The notes: a model not told the origin generated them from the letters alone. Shown: positions 25,591 to 33,764, counted from the stretch's first letter. The stretch is DNA of 64,000 nucleotides from Acidovorax sp. NO-1 (GCF_000238595.1 NZ_AGTS01000083.1:62001-126000); one strand, 5' to 3'. Program-made: numbers and translations.

Positions 25591-26772
25591 TTAGCGCGTG
25601 CCGCCGGCCAGCAGCATCTTGGCCAATACATTCTTTTGCACCTCGTCGCTGCCGCCGTAAATCGTGGCAGCGCGCGAGAAACAGTAGTGCGGCATTGCAT
25701 GGGCATGGCGTCCGCTGCCAAACTCGCCGCCGTCATGCCAGGGCCAGGCTTGCTCGGCGGCGATCTCGACGCCCAACTCGGCCAAGGTCTGTTGCACCGC
25801 AGTGCCCATGGTCTTGAGCAGCGAGGATTCCGGCCCCGGCGCCTTGCCCGAGGCGGTGGCGGCCAGCACGCGGAAGTTGGTGTATTCGAGCGCCATCAGT
25901 TCGATCTCGGCGCGCGCCAGCTTGAGCCGCATCGCCGCGTCCTCCATCAGCGGTTGGCCACCCGAGCGGCGCTCGGCGGCGGCCACGCGCAGGTTGGACA
26001 GGTGCGCCTTGCAGTCGGCCACGCCGGCAATGCTGGTGCGCTCGTGTGTGAGCAGGTACTTGGCAATGTCCCAGCCCTGACCTTCGCGACCCACCAGATT
26101 ACTCTTGGGCACGCGCACATCGGTCAGAAAAACCTGGTTCAGGTGGTGTTCGCCGTCGATCGATACAATAGGTTTGACATCGATGCCGGGGCGGTCCATC
26201 TCGATCAACAGGAAGGAAATGCCCTCTTGCTTTTTGCCGCTGTTGGCGGTGCGCACCAGGCAGAACATGTGCGTGGCCCAGTGCGCGTAGGTGGTCCAGA
26301 TCTTGGAGCCGTTGATGACGTAATCATCGCCATCGGCCACGGCCGTGGTCTTCAGGCTGGCCAGGTCGGAGCCGGCGCCGGGCTCGGAATAGCCCTGGCA
26401 CCACCAGTCCTCGCAGCGGCGGATGCGCGGCAGGTACTGCGCCTTTTGCTCTGGCGTGCCGAAGGCAATCAGCACCGGTCCGAGCATGATGACGCCCATC
26501 GACAGCCCCACCGGCGCGCTGGCCGCCGCGCGCTCCAGGTCGAAAATGTAGCGCTGCGTCGGCGTCCAGCCCGGCCCTCCATGCTCCTTGGGCCAGCCGG
26601 TGACCAGCCAGCCCTGGCCATCGAGTCGGCGCTGCCATTGAACGATGTCGTTCTTCTGCAGCATCTCTCCGGTGACGGCCTTGCGCTTGAGATCGGACGG
26701 TGTGTGGGCTTTGAACCAGGTGCGAACCTCTTGCTGGAACGCCATGTCTTCCGGGCTGAAATCGATGTCCAT
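25591..26772 (-). CDS. acyl-CoA dehydrogenase, large-subunit type (PimC/ChsE-like)
   Basis: A 393-aa ACAD: VTGWPKEHGGPGWTPTQ, CQGYSEPGAGSDLASLKT for FAD/substrate contact, YVINGSKIWTTYAHWATH, and a C-terminus AATIYGGSDEVQKNVLAK, where Gly sits at the usual Glu position, as in FadE29/PimC-type large subunits. The start ATG 26772 (MDIDFSPEDMAF) has AGAAAGG upstream; the much longer open frame upstream is antisense-type read-through of the SDR gene. Directly precedes the small subunit gene. Pimeloyl-CoA dehydrogenase is an attractive role because a badI gene is in the same window, but that is not demonstrated. Confidence 0.88.
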   Translation of the reverse strand: MDIDFSPEDMAFQQEVRTWFKAHTPSDLKRKAVTGEMLQKNDIVQWQRRLDGQGWLVTGWPKEHGGPGWTPTQRYIFDLERAAASAPVGLSMGVIMLGPVLIAFGTPEQKAQYLPRIRRCEDWWCQGYSEPGAGSDLASLKTTAVADGDDYVINGSKIWTTYAHWATHMFCLVRTANSGKKQEGISFLLIEMDRPGIDVKPIVSIDGEHHLNQVFLTDVRVPKSNLVGREGQGWDIAKYLLTHERTSIAGVADCKAHLSNLRVAAAERRSGGQPLMEDAAMRLKLARAEIELMALEYTNFRVLAATASGKAPGPESSLLKTMGTAVQQTLAELGVEIAAEQAWPWHDGGEFGSGRHAHAMPHYCFSRAATIYGGSDEVQKNVLAKMLLAGGTR

Positions 26773-26801
26773 CGTGGGCCTTTCTGCGTTCGGCTTGCGC
26801 T

Positions 26802-27629
26802 TTAGATCGAGATGCCGCCGCCGCAGATCAGCGTCTGTCCGCTGACGTAGTTCGACTCGGGAATGCACAGCAGGTAGACCGACCCGGCTGCCTCCTCGGG
26901 CGTGCCGCCGCGACCCAACGGAATGGTGCGCTCCATCATTTCCAGCAGCTCGGGGTTGACGCCGACCTTGATCTTGCGACCCTCGACGTCGATGGAGGCA
27001 TCGCCACTGGCTGGTGCCTCGGTCAGCCGCGTCTTGATCATGCCAAAAGCAACGGCGTTGACGTTCACCTTGTAGCGACCCCACTCCTTGGACAGCGCCT
27101 TGGTCAGACCAATGATGCCGGCCTTGCCCGCCGAGTAGTTGGCCTGACCGGCGTTGCCACCGGTGCCGGCGATGGACGAAATGTTGACCACCTTGCGAAA
27201 CACCTCCTGCCCCGCTTCGGCTTCCTTGCGCGAGGCGACGCGGATGAACTCCGAAGCAGCGCGCAAAATCTTGAACGGCGCGGTCAGATGCACGTCGATG
27301 ATCGCGTTCCATTGCTCGTCCGTCATCTTCTGAACCACGTTGTCCCAGGTGTAGCCGGCGTTGTTGATGATGATGTCCAGGCCGCCGAAGCCGTCGATTG
27401 CGGTCTTGACGAACTTTTCAGCGAAGCCGTCGGCAGTGACGCTGCCGGCACAAGCCAGCGCCATGCCGCCAGCGGCCTTGATGTCGGCCACGGTCTGCTC
27501 GGCCGGGCCGGCGTCCAGGTCATTGACGACCACCTTGGCGCCTTCGCGGGCGAGTTTCATGGCGATGGCGCGGCCGATGCCGCGACCCGATCCGGAGACG
27601 ATGGCAACTTTGCCTTCAAGTGTTTTCAT
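26802..27629 (-). CDS. SDR-family 3-hydroxyacyl-CoA dehydrogenase-like
   Basis: A 275-aa short-chain dehydrogenase. NAD(P) motif SGSGRGIGR (about 12-20), NNAGYTWDN (about 89-97), catalytic Y165 and K169 in NYSAGKAG. It has an insertion of about 20 residues before the active-site strand (VASRKEAEAGQEVFRK) compared with FabG. Placed after the MaoC pair and before the ACAD pair, it can supply the 3-hydroxyacyl-CoA oxidation between hydration and thiolysis. Start ATG 27629; the downstream ACAD is 29 bp away. Confidence 0.9.
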   Translation of the reverse strand: MKTLEGKVAIVSGSGRGIGRAIAMKLAREGAKVVVNDLDAGPAEQTVADIKAAGGMALACAGSVTADGFAEKFVKTAIDGFGGLDIIINNAGYTWDNVVQKMTDEQWNAIIDVHLTAPFKILRAASEFIRVASRKEAEAGQEVFRKVVNISSIAGTGGNAGQANYSAGKAGIIGLTKALSKEWGRYKVNVNAVAFGMIKTRLTEAPASGDASIDVEGRKIKVGVNPELLEMMERTIPLGRGGTPEEAAGSVYLLCIPESNYVSGQTLICGGGISI

Positions 27630-27691
27630 GGTGTGTCCTTGCTTGTGATTAAAAGGAAATAAATAAAAAGTCGGGCCGCCAAACGGAGGCC

Positions 27692-28108
27692 TCAGTTCAA
27701 GGCAACCAGTGCCTCGCCGGCCAGCGTGATTTCGCCTGTCGCCTTCGTCGCGCTGATTTGAACGCGCACGCAGGGCCGACCTGCATGCTCAATCTTTTCA
27801 AGCACCTTGCCCGTGCAGCGTATGCGGTCGCCGAGGTGGGTCATGGCCGCGAAGCGAACGCCATAGCTGAGGAGCTGGCGCTGCGGCACCCATTCGGTGA
27901 GCGCACGCCCGAGGTAGGCCATCGACAACATACCCTGCGCGAACACATCCTTCATACCCGCGCTGCGGGCGAAGTCGATGTCGATGTGGATCGGGTTGTG
28001 GTCACCCGACGCACCGGCGAACAGTGCCAGTGTGGTGCGGCTGATCGGTGGCAATTCCAGTACAGGCATTTCGTCACCAACATCCAGGATTTTTACTTGA
28101 GTGTTCAT
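27692..28108 (-). CDS. MaoC-type enoyl-CoA hydratase, catalytic subunit
   Basis: A 138-aa single hot-dog protein with the hydratase-2 motif intact: GASGDHNPIHID (D36, H41), then FAQGMLSMAYLGRALTEW. It adds water to a 2-enoyl-CoA. The neighbouring gene at 28119 is another single hot-dog that lacks the histidine. This catalytic plus non-catalytic arrangement is known from ChsH1/ChsH2 in steroid side-chain degradation, where the non-catalytic hot-dog makes room for a bulky acyl chain. Start ATG 28108, 10 bp after the partner gene. Confidence 0.88.
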   Translation of the reverse strand: MNTQVKILDVGDEMPVLELPPISRTTLALFAGASGDHNPIHIDIDFARSAGMKDVFAQGMLSMAYLGRALTEWVPQRQLLSYGVRFAAMTHLGDRIRCTGKVLEKIEHAGRPCVRVQISATKATGEITLAGEALVALN

Positions 28109-28118
28109 GAATAGTCCT

Positions 28119-28562
28119 TCAGGCGTGGCGCACGACGACCACCGAATGCAGGTCAGAGACATGCTCGCCGAGCTGATTGGTGACTTTCGTGTCGTTGACG
28201 ACAAACTCGAGCGCGCCGCCCTTCTTGTCGTAGATGTCGGTGACGCGGGTCTGGAAGCGCAGCGTGTCGCCAGCGCACACCGGGGCGTGGTAGTCAATGC
28301 GTTGCTCGCCGTGCAAGACCTTGCGCAAGTCGATCTTGAGCGTGTCGAGCAACGTCATCAACACCCCCGAATCGCTCTCGGCGCCAAAGATGAAGGTCGG
28401 TGGTGCCACGACGTTGCGGTAGCCAGCGGCCTGGGCGGCGCTCGCGTCGAAGTAGATCGGGTCGGTGGCACCGATCACCTCGGCGAAAAAGCGGATGCGC
28501 CCCTTCTCCACATCCCACAGCGTGGGCGGCACCTCGTAACCGATGAATTGCTTGTCAATCAT
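28119..28562 (-). CDS. MaoC N-terminal-like hot-dog protein, likely non-catalytic partner
   Basis: A 147-aa protein of the FAS1/MaoC N-domain type: FIGYEVPPTLWDVEKGRIRFF, IGATDPIYFDASAAQAAGY (the His of the hydratase motif is Tyr, Y37), APPTFIF and GEQRIDYHAPVCAGDTL. Without the D-x4-H pair it should not hydrate alone; I infer that it forms a heteromer with the catalytic MaoC gene downstream. Unlike actinobacterial ChsH2 it carries no DUF35 domain; a DUF35 protein is instead encoded at 1195. Confidence 0.85.
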   Translation of the reverse strand: MIDKQFIGYEVPPTLWDVEKGRIRFFAEVIGATDPIYFDASAAQAAGYRNVVAPPTFIFGAESDSGVLMTLLDTLKIDLRKVLHGEQRIDYHAPVCAGDTLRFQTRVTDIYDKKGGALEFVVNDTKVTNQLGEHVSDLHSVVVVRHA

Positions 28563-28595
28563 GGGACTCCAGCTTCTGGTTTGCTGCGCCTGCGC

Positions 28596-29780
28596 TCAGC
28601 CGGCTTGGTAAAGCGTGACGACGCAAGCGCCGCCCAGCCCGAGGTTGTGCTGCAAGGCCACACGCGCACCCTTGACCTGGCGTTGCTCCGCCGTGCCGCG
28701 CAGTTGATGGGTCAGCTCGAAACATTGCGCCAGGCCGGTCGCGCCCAGCGGATGACCTTTCGACAACAGGCCGCCCGACGGGTTGGTCACCACCTTGCCG
28801 CCATAGGTGTTGTCGCCATCGAGCACGAACTTCTCCGCGCCGCCCTCCGGGCACAGGCCCAACGCCTCGTAGGTGATCAGTTCGTTCTGCGCGAAGCAGT
28901 CGTGCAGCTCAACCACGTTCACGTCCTGCGGCCCGATGCCGGCCTGCTTGTAGACCTTTTGCGCCGCATCGCGCGCCATGTCGAAGCCGACCACGCGCAT
29001 CATGTCGTGCGACTCGAAGGTGCTGGGGAAATCGGTCGTCATTGCCTGGGCGGTAATCGACACGCGGGTGTCGAGCCCATGCTTTTTGGCGAAGGCTTCG
29101 GAGCAAATCACCGCAGCAGCGGCGCCGCAGGTCGGCGGGCAAGCCATCAGGCGGGTCATCACGCCCTCCCACAGCATCGGTGCGTTCATCACGTCATCGA
29201 CCGAGACCTCCTTGCGAAACAGCGCCAGCGGGTTGTTGGCGGCATGGCGGCTGGCCTTGGCGCGAATGCTGGCAAAGGTCGCCAGTTGGGTGCCGTACTT
29301 GTCCATGTGCGCCTTGCCGGCACCGCCGAAGTAGCGAATGGCCAGCGGGATTTCCGGATGACCCACAAGCTCGGCGGTGGCCCGGTCAAACTCCTCGAAC
29401 GGTGTCGGCCGGTCCTCGAACTGGGCCTTGATGGCTCCGGCGGCCATCTGCTCGAAGCCCAGGGCCAGCACGCACTCGGCGGCACCGCTTTCGACCGCCT
29501 GGCGCGCCAGGAACAGCGCCGACGAGCCGGTGGAGCAATTGTTGTTGACGTTGACGATGGGGATGCCACTCATGCCCACCGGGTAGAGCGCCCGCTGGCC
29601 GCAGGTGGAATCGCCATACACATAGCCCACATAGGCTTGCTGGATCATGGGGTATTCGACGCGCGCATCGGCCATGGCCTGGCGCACCGCCTTTTCTCCC
29701 ATCACGTGATAGGGCTCGCTGGCGCCCGGTTTGGTGAACGGGATCATGCCCACACCGGCAACAATAACTTTCTGGTTCAT
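28596..29780 (-). CDS. SCP2-type thiolase with complete active site
   Basis: A 394-aa thiolase of the SCP-x/SCP2 group. Nucleophile C82 in NNNCSTGSSALF; ELHDCFAQNE (HDCF motif); SKGHPLGATG (about 340-349); HNLGLGGACVV near the C-terminus. It should cleave a 3-oxoacyl-CoA, and SCP2 thiolases accept branched or bulky chains. First gene of the 18-gene minus-strand run, with a strong AAGGAG ribosome site at ATG 29780. A perfect palindrome lies 25 bp upstream of the start and may be the operator for the run. Confidence 0.9.
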   Translation of the reverse strand: MNQKVIVAGVGMIPFTKPGASEPYHVMGEKAVRQAMADARVEYPMIQQAYVGYVYGDSTCGQRALYPVGMSGIPIVNVNNNCSTGSSALFLARQAVESGAAECVLALGFEQMAAGAIKAQFEDRPTPFEEFDRATAELVGHPEIPLAIRYFGGAGKAHMDKYGTQLATFASIRAKASRHAANNPLALFRKEVSVDDVMNAPMLWEGVMTRLMACPPTCGAAAAVICSEAFAKKHGLDTRVSITAQAMTTDFPSTFESHDMMRVVGFDMARDAAQKVYKQAGIGPQDVNVVELHDCFAQNELITYEALGLCPEGGAEKFVLDGDNTYGGKVVTNPSGGLLSKGHPLGATGLAQCFELTHQLRGTAEQRQVKGARVALQHNLGLGGACVVTLYQAG

Positions 29781-29804
29781 CGCACTGACTCCTTGGGTTG
29801 AAAT

Positions 29805-29818
29805 GTTTCGATCGAAAC
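29805..29818. promoter_or_regulatory. perfect 14-bp palindrome, candidate operator
   Basis: GTTTCGATCGAAAC is a perfect inverted repeat located 25 bp upstream of the first start codon of the long minus-strand operon. Its place and symmetry suit a dimeric TetR- or LacI-type repressor. It is unrelated to the CTAAC-type site proposed for the TetR gene at 62675. No clear -35/-10 pair is visible beside it. Confidence 0.45.
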
Positions 29819-29838
29819 GTTTTGGACTCGGACACCGG

Positions 29839-29853
29839 GAGGCCGACGGCCTC
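29839..29853. other. hairpin after synthetase remnant
   Basis: A 6-bp stem with 3-nt loop (GAGGCC gac GGCCTC) overlaps the stop codon of the acyl-CoA synthetase remnant. It has no T run. It may be what is left of that gene's terminator or part of the leader of the thiolase operon. Confidence 0.25.
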
Positions 29854-30037
29854 AGCCGCCCTTGTCCGCGTTGGCATACTCGGTTTTGAGGTCCTTCTTG
29901 AGGATCTTGTTGGCCGCACTGATTGGCAGCGAGCTTCGGAAGTGAATCCGCTTCGGCGCCTCGAAGCCGGGCAGGCGGCCACGACAGAACTCGAAGATGA
30001 CCGTATGTTTTTCTCCGGTTGCCTTCACCGCGCGGCG
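29852..30037 (-). pseudogene. C-terminal remnant of an acyl-CoA synthetase
   Basis: About 55 residues match the end of an AMP-dependent acyl-CoA synthetase: LPGFEAPKRIHF then LPISAANKILKKDLKTEYA, where the lysine of NKILKKDL corresponds to the adenylation lysine. Nothing of the A3-A8 motifs is found upstream, so only the tail survives. It implies that a further synthetase once stood in the divergent region between the two large operons. Confidence 0.7.
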
Positions 30038-30090
30038 CAAGTTGTCGCCCACGTTTTGGCGGCGCAGCAGGTTCATCCCGCGTTCGTGGG

Positions 30091-30255
30091 TCAAGGCTGT
30101 TTCCTTAGGTCGAAGCGTCGTTTGTCACTGATGAAGGGTCGCGCCGCGAGCGGCGTGATCCGATAGGTGTCACGGGTGAATGCGGCACGGGTGACCACCT
30201 GCTTGAGCAACAGGTCGGCCCCCGCCAATGAATCCGCACCGATTCCGCCTCCCAT
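30091..30255 (-). other. short open frame of unknown origin
   Basis: A 54-codon frame (MGGGIGADSLAGADLL at the start, ending in DKRRFDLRKQP) lies between the synthetase remnant and the plus-strand promoter. I do not recognise it. It may be the tail of another lost gene or chance; there is no good ribosome site. The rest of 29781-30435 contains the palindrome, hairpin, synthetase remnant and promoter described separately, and nothing else I can support. Confidence 0.2.
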
Positions 30256-30310
30256 GGCCGAAGTCTCCAGATCTCTGGCACTTCAGGTGAGCGCCTGCAA
30301 CGAATCCTAC

Positions 30311-30346
30311 CTAACGCTTGACAGTTTGGCAATCCCTCATTAAATT
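30311..30346 (+). promoter_or_regulatory. sigma70-like promoter with overlapping CTAAC half-site
   Basis: TTGACA at 30318-30323, 17-bp spacer, TAAATT at 30341-30346 (four of six -10 matches) make a good promoter about 90 bp before the first plus-strand ACAD. CTAACGCTTGACAG at 30311-30324 overlaps the -35 box and agrees at 10 of 14 positions with the palindromic site at 57866-57879. A repressor bound here would block RNA polymerase. Confidence 0.55.
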
Positions 30347-30435
30347 CGCGCAAACCCAAAGAGACCTCGTCCCCGCAGCTTGGGCGCGCGCCGTGACACC
30401 TTGACCCGCAGCCCACGCATTGATAGGCACCCTTT

Positions 30436-31614
30436 ATGTCCACGCCTCGCAGTTTTGCCCTCTCCGCCGACGACCGTGCCGTGCTCGAAGCCGCCGACAA
30501 GTTCGCGCGCAAGGAATTCGTGCCACTCGCGCGCCGCATGGACGACGAGGAGTGGTGGCCGTCTGATGTCTTTCAGAGAATTGGAGCGGCTGGCTTCATG
30601 GGGGCCACCGTGCCTGCCGAGCATGGTGGCGCGGGCATGGACCTGTTCAGCTCGGGCCTGATCTGCCAGGCCTTTGCGCGCTGGAACCCCGCCATCGCCT
30701 TGTCCTGGGCGGCGCACGACAACCTGTGCGTCAACAACATCTACCGCAACGCCAACGAGGCGCAGCGCCGCCAATACCTGCCCGATCTGTGCAACGGCAC
30801 AAAAATCGGCGCGCTCGGCCTGACCGAACCCGGCGCCGGCTCGGATGCGCTGGGCGCGATGCGCACTAGCGCGCGCCGCGAGGGCGACCACTACATCCTC
30901 AACGGCACCAAGATCTACATCACCAACGGCCCGGTGGCCGACGTGCTGCTGGTTTACGCCAAGACCGCGCCGGAGTTGGGTGCCAAGGGCATTTCGGCCT
31001 TCATCGTCGAGAAGAATTTTCCCGGCTTCAAGGTGGCTCAAAAGCTCATCAAGATGGGTTTTCGCGGCAGCCAGACCGGCGAGCTGGTGTTCGACAACTG
31101 CCGCGTGCCGGCAGCCAACCTGGTGGGCAAGGAAAACGAAGGCGTCAAAATCGTCATGAGCGGGCTCGATCTGGAGCGCGCGCTGGTGGCTGGCTTGTGC
31201 GTGGGCATCTGCGAACGTGCGCTCGAATTGAGCGTCGAGTACGCCAGGACGCGCGTGCAGTTCGGCAAACCCATCGGCAGCTTCCAGATGGTGCAGGCCA
31301 TGCTGGCCGAGATGTACACCGAGATCGAAGCCATGAAAACCCTGGTCTGGCGCACCCTGGCCGAGGTCAATGATCTGGAAGTGGGCGGCGGTGGCCGCGG
31401 CGATGCGCACAAGCTCACCGCAGCGTCCATCCTCTACGCCGGCGAAGCCTGCAACCGGGTGCTCAACAAGGCCGTGCAAGTGCATGGCGGTAGCGGCTAC
31501 ATCTGGGAGTCCGAGATCAACCGCCTGTTCCGTTGCATCAAGATCCTCGAGATCGGTGCAGGCACATCCGAGGTGCGCAAGATGATCATTGCCGAAGAAC
31601 TCCTGCGCGGTTGA
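30436..31614 (+). CDS. isovaleryl-CoA-dehydrogenase-like acyl-CoA dehydrogenase
   Basis: A 392-aa [24 protein letters not shown] resembles the isovaleryl-CoA dehydrogenase group; [17 protein letters not shown] is the FAD/substrate loop. The helix G segment [13 protein letters not shown] places Glu (about 247) where isovaleryl-CoA dehydrogenase has its base, while the C-terminal loop reads [12 protein letters not shown] without EGT. This combination strongly suggests a 3-methyl-branched acyl-CoA substrate. It is the first gene of the plus-strand operon, behind the promoter at 30318. A TAGG element serves as a weak ribosome site for ATG 30436. Confidence 0.88.
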   Translation: MSTPRSFALSADDRAVLEAADKFARKEFVPLARRMDDEEWWPSDVFQRIGAAGFMGATVPAEHGGAGMDLFSSGLICQAFARWNPAIALSWAAHDNLCVNNIYRNANEAQRRQYLPDLCNGTKIGALGLTEPGAGSDALGAMRTSARREGDHYILNGTKIYITNGPVADVLLVYAKTAPELGAKGISAFIVEKNFPGFKVAQKLIKMGFRGSQTGELVFDNCRVPAANLVGKENEGVKIVMSGLDLERALVAGLCVGICERALELSVEYARTRVQFGKPIGSFQMVQAMLAEMYTEIEAMKTLVWRTLAEVNDLEVGGGGRGDAHKLTAASILYAGEACNRVLNKAVQVHGGSGYIWESEINRLFRCIKILEIGAGTSEVRKMIIAEELLRG

Positions 31615-31672
31615 TTCCCAAACCCGCATGGCAAGCGCAGCTGACCCCCACATAAGCAAGGATGCCTTGAAG

Positions 31673-32473
31673 ATGCAACCCCCGTTGACCATCCGCTTTG
31701 AACAACGTGGTGCCGTGGCGTGGATCACGCTGAACCGGCCCGATGCGATGAATGCCCTGTCGGAGACAATGTGCGCCGAATTGCGCGATGTGACCGAACG
31801 TTGCGAGCGTGACCCTGCCATCCGCGTCATCGTGCTGACCGGTGCAGGCCGAGCCTTCTGCGCCGGCGCCGATCTCAAAGGCGTGTTCGAGAGCAGCGCT
31901 GGCGACCCCGGCCCGAGCGACCCGATGGGTGAGTTTCTCGATCTCGTCGGCGGCATGATGGATCGGCTGCGCGTGTGCCCCAAACCCACCATCGCCGCGC
32001 TGAATGGCCTGACGATGGCCGGCGGACTGGAGCTGGCCATGGCCTGCGACCTCATCATCGCCGCCGAAAGTGCCCGCATCGGCGATGCGCATGCCAACTT
32101 CGGCGTGTTTCCGGGCGCGGGCGGCGCGGCGATCCTGCCACGGCGCATCGGCGCCACCGCCGCCAAATACCTGCTGTTCACCGGCGACACCATGCCCGCA
32201 CGCGAACTGGTTCCGTTGGGCCTGGTGAATCGCGTGGTGCCGGATGCCGAGCTGGTGTCCGAGGTCGAAAAAATCGCCTTGCGCATCGCCAGCAAGAGCC
32301 CGTTGGTGCTGCGCCGCATGAAACAGGTCGTGGCCGACGGGCTGGAACAGCCACAGGCTTCGGCACTGCGGCTGGAGCGACTGGTGCTCGACGCGCACCG
32401 CCATTCGCACGACATACAAGAGGGCCTCGCGGCTTTCGTCGGCAAGCGCACGCCCGATTTCAAGGGCTACTGA
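31673..32473 (+). CDS. enoyl-CoA hydratase/isomerase family protein
   Basis: A 266-aa crotonase-fold protein: TLNRPDAMNALSETM, RAFCAGADLKGVFES (oxyanion), MAGGLELAMACDLI with the first catalytic Glu, and IGDAHANFGVFPGAGG, where the second Glu position is not kept. One-Glu members are often isomerases or bulky-chain hydratases. I chose ATG 31673 (MQPPLTIRFEQ), preceded by AAGGA; an in-frame ATG at 31628 would add 15 residues of low similarity. It follows the ACAD by 58 bp in the plus operon. Confidence 0.82.
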   Translation: MQPPLTIRFEQRGAVAWITLNRPDAMNALSETMCAELRDVTERCERDPAIRVIVLTGAGRAFCAGADLKGVFESSAGDPGPSDPMGEFLDLVGGMMDRLRVCPKPTIAALNGLTMAGGLELAMACDLIIAAESARIGDAHANFGVFPGAGGAAILPRRIGATAAKYLLFTGDTMPARELVPLGLVNRVVPDAELVSEVEKIALRIASKSPLVLRRMKQVVADGLEQPQASALRLERLVLDAHRHSHDIQEGLAAFVGKRTPDFKGY

Positions 32474-32507
32474 TTTCACACCGCTTCTTCTGAATGGACG
32501 CATTACC

Positions 32508-33755
32508 ATGACCAACCCGCAAGCCGCCGTTTACATAGTCGGCGTCGGCATGACGCCGACCGGCAAGTTTCTTGACCGCGATATCAAGCAACTGACCGCC
32601 GCTGCCGTGAACGCCGCGCTGGCCGATGCCGGACTGTCCGTCAGCGACATCCAGTCGGCCTACTTTTCCAACGCAACACAGGGCGCACTCGAAGGCCAGA
32701 CCATGATCCGCGGCCAGATTGCGTTGCGTTCGATGGGCTTCGAGTCCATCCCGATTTTCAACATCGAGAACGCCTGCGCCAGTGCCAGTTCGGCTTTCAA
32801 CCTGGCGGTGCAGTATGTGCGCTCGGGGGCAGGAGAGATAGCGCTGGCCATTGGTGCCGAGAAAATGTTTTGCGCCGACAAAGCCAAAATGTTCAGCGTT
32901 TTCGATGGTGCCTGGGACGTGGCCACGGTCGAGGATAACAAACGCAGGCTGCTGCAAATGGGGCACGGTATTGAGCCACCGGAAGGGTCCATGTCCAAGG
33001 CGCCCTACAGCCTGTTCATGGACATCTACGCCGCCTTTGCTCGCTTTCACATGCGCGAGTTCGGCACCACGCAGCGACAAATTGCCGCCGTGTCCGCCAA
33101 GAACCACGGCCATTCGGTGCACAACCCGCTGGCGCAATACCGCAACGCCTACACCATTGAAGAGGTGCTGGCCGCGCCGCCGATCACCTACCCATTGACG
33201 CTTCCGATGTGCGCACCCATCAGCGACGGGGCTGCTGCGGTCGTCGTGTGTTCCGAAGCAGCATTGGCGCGTCTGGCCAACCGCGGGCGCGCCATCAAGG
33301 TGCTGGCATCAATCATTGCCACCGGCAGCAACCGCCTCCCTGAAAACCTGGATCAACACATCACCGTCAAGGCATCCAAACAAGCCTACGAACTCGCTGG
33401 CGTCGGCCCGCAAGACATTTCGCTGGCCGAAGTCCACGATGCCACGGCCATTGGCGAAATCGTACAGAGTGAGAACCTTGGCTTCTGTGCGTTCGGCGAA
33501 GGCGGGCCGCTCGCCGAGAGCGGCGGCACCACGATTGGTGGACGCATCCCGATCAACACCTCGGGTGGACTGGAGTCCAAAGGGCACCCGATCGGCGCCA
33601 CCGGGCTGGGTCAGCTGCATGAACTGGTCGTGCAGTTGCGCGGCGAAGCGGGGGCTCGCCAGGTGCAAGGGGCCCGCCTTGCCATCGCAGAAAACGGTGG
33701 GGGCCTGTTCGGAATTGAAGAAGCCGTGGCCGCCATCACCATCCTCGGTCGCTGA
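32508..33755 (+). CDS. thiolase-family protein (SCP2-like)
   Basis: A 415-aa thiolase homologue. Nucleophile region NIENACASASSAFN (C90) and SKGHPIGATGLGQ (about H361) are kept. The HDCF motif is changed to VHDATAIGE and the C-terminal region reads AENGGGLFGIE without Cys. It probably still cleaves or condenses acyl-CoA, but with an altered proton path; SCP2-type thiolases on branched substrates vary here. It is followed 9 bp later by an SDR gene, fitting 3-hydroxyacyl oxidation followed by thiolysis. Confidence 0.82.
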   Translation: MTNPQAAVYIVGVGMTPTGKFLDRDIKQLTAAAVNAALADAGLSVSDIQSAYFSNATQGALEGQTMIRGQIALRSMGFESIPIFNIENACASASSAFNLAVQYVRSGAGEIALAIGAEKMFCADKAKMFSVFDGAWDVATVEDNKRRLLQMGHGIEPPEGSMSKAPYSLFMDIYAAFARFHMREFGTTQRQIAAVSAKNHGHSVHNPLAQYRNAYTIEEVLAAPPITYPLTLPMCAPISDGAAAVVVCSEAALARLANRGRAIKVLASIIATGSNRLPENLDQHITVKASKQAYELAGVGPQDISLAEVHDATAIGEIVQSENLGFCAFGEGGPLAESGGTTIGGRIPINTSGGLESKGHPIGATGLGQLHELVVQLRGEAGARQVQGARLAIAENGGGLFGIEEAVAAITILGR

Positions 33756-33764
33756 AGGACAAAA

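Noticed and set aside
25591-27312. Longer N-terminal extension of the PimC-like ACAD
   Set aside because: The extra 180 residues are out-of-frame translation of the SDR gene at 26802-27629. The ACAD family N-terminus begins at ATG 26772.
28101-29801. 566-codon open frame on the plus strand
   Set aside because: Antisense to the SCP2-type thiolase and MaoC-like gene; no recognisable protein features.
30105-30539. 144-codon minus-strand frame with several cysteines
   Set aside because: Half of it overlaps the start of the plus-strand ACAD, the cysteines are not in a metal-binding pattern, and it would remove the promoter region.
30340-32463. 707-codon open frame on the minus strand
   Set aside because: It lies opposite the isovaleryl-type ACAD and crotonase genes, which have full motif sets. 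The composition is that of an antisense shadow.
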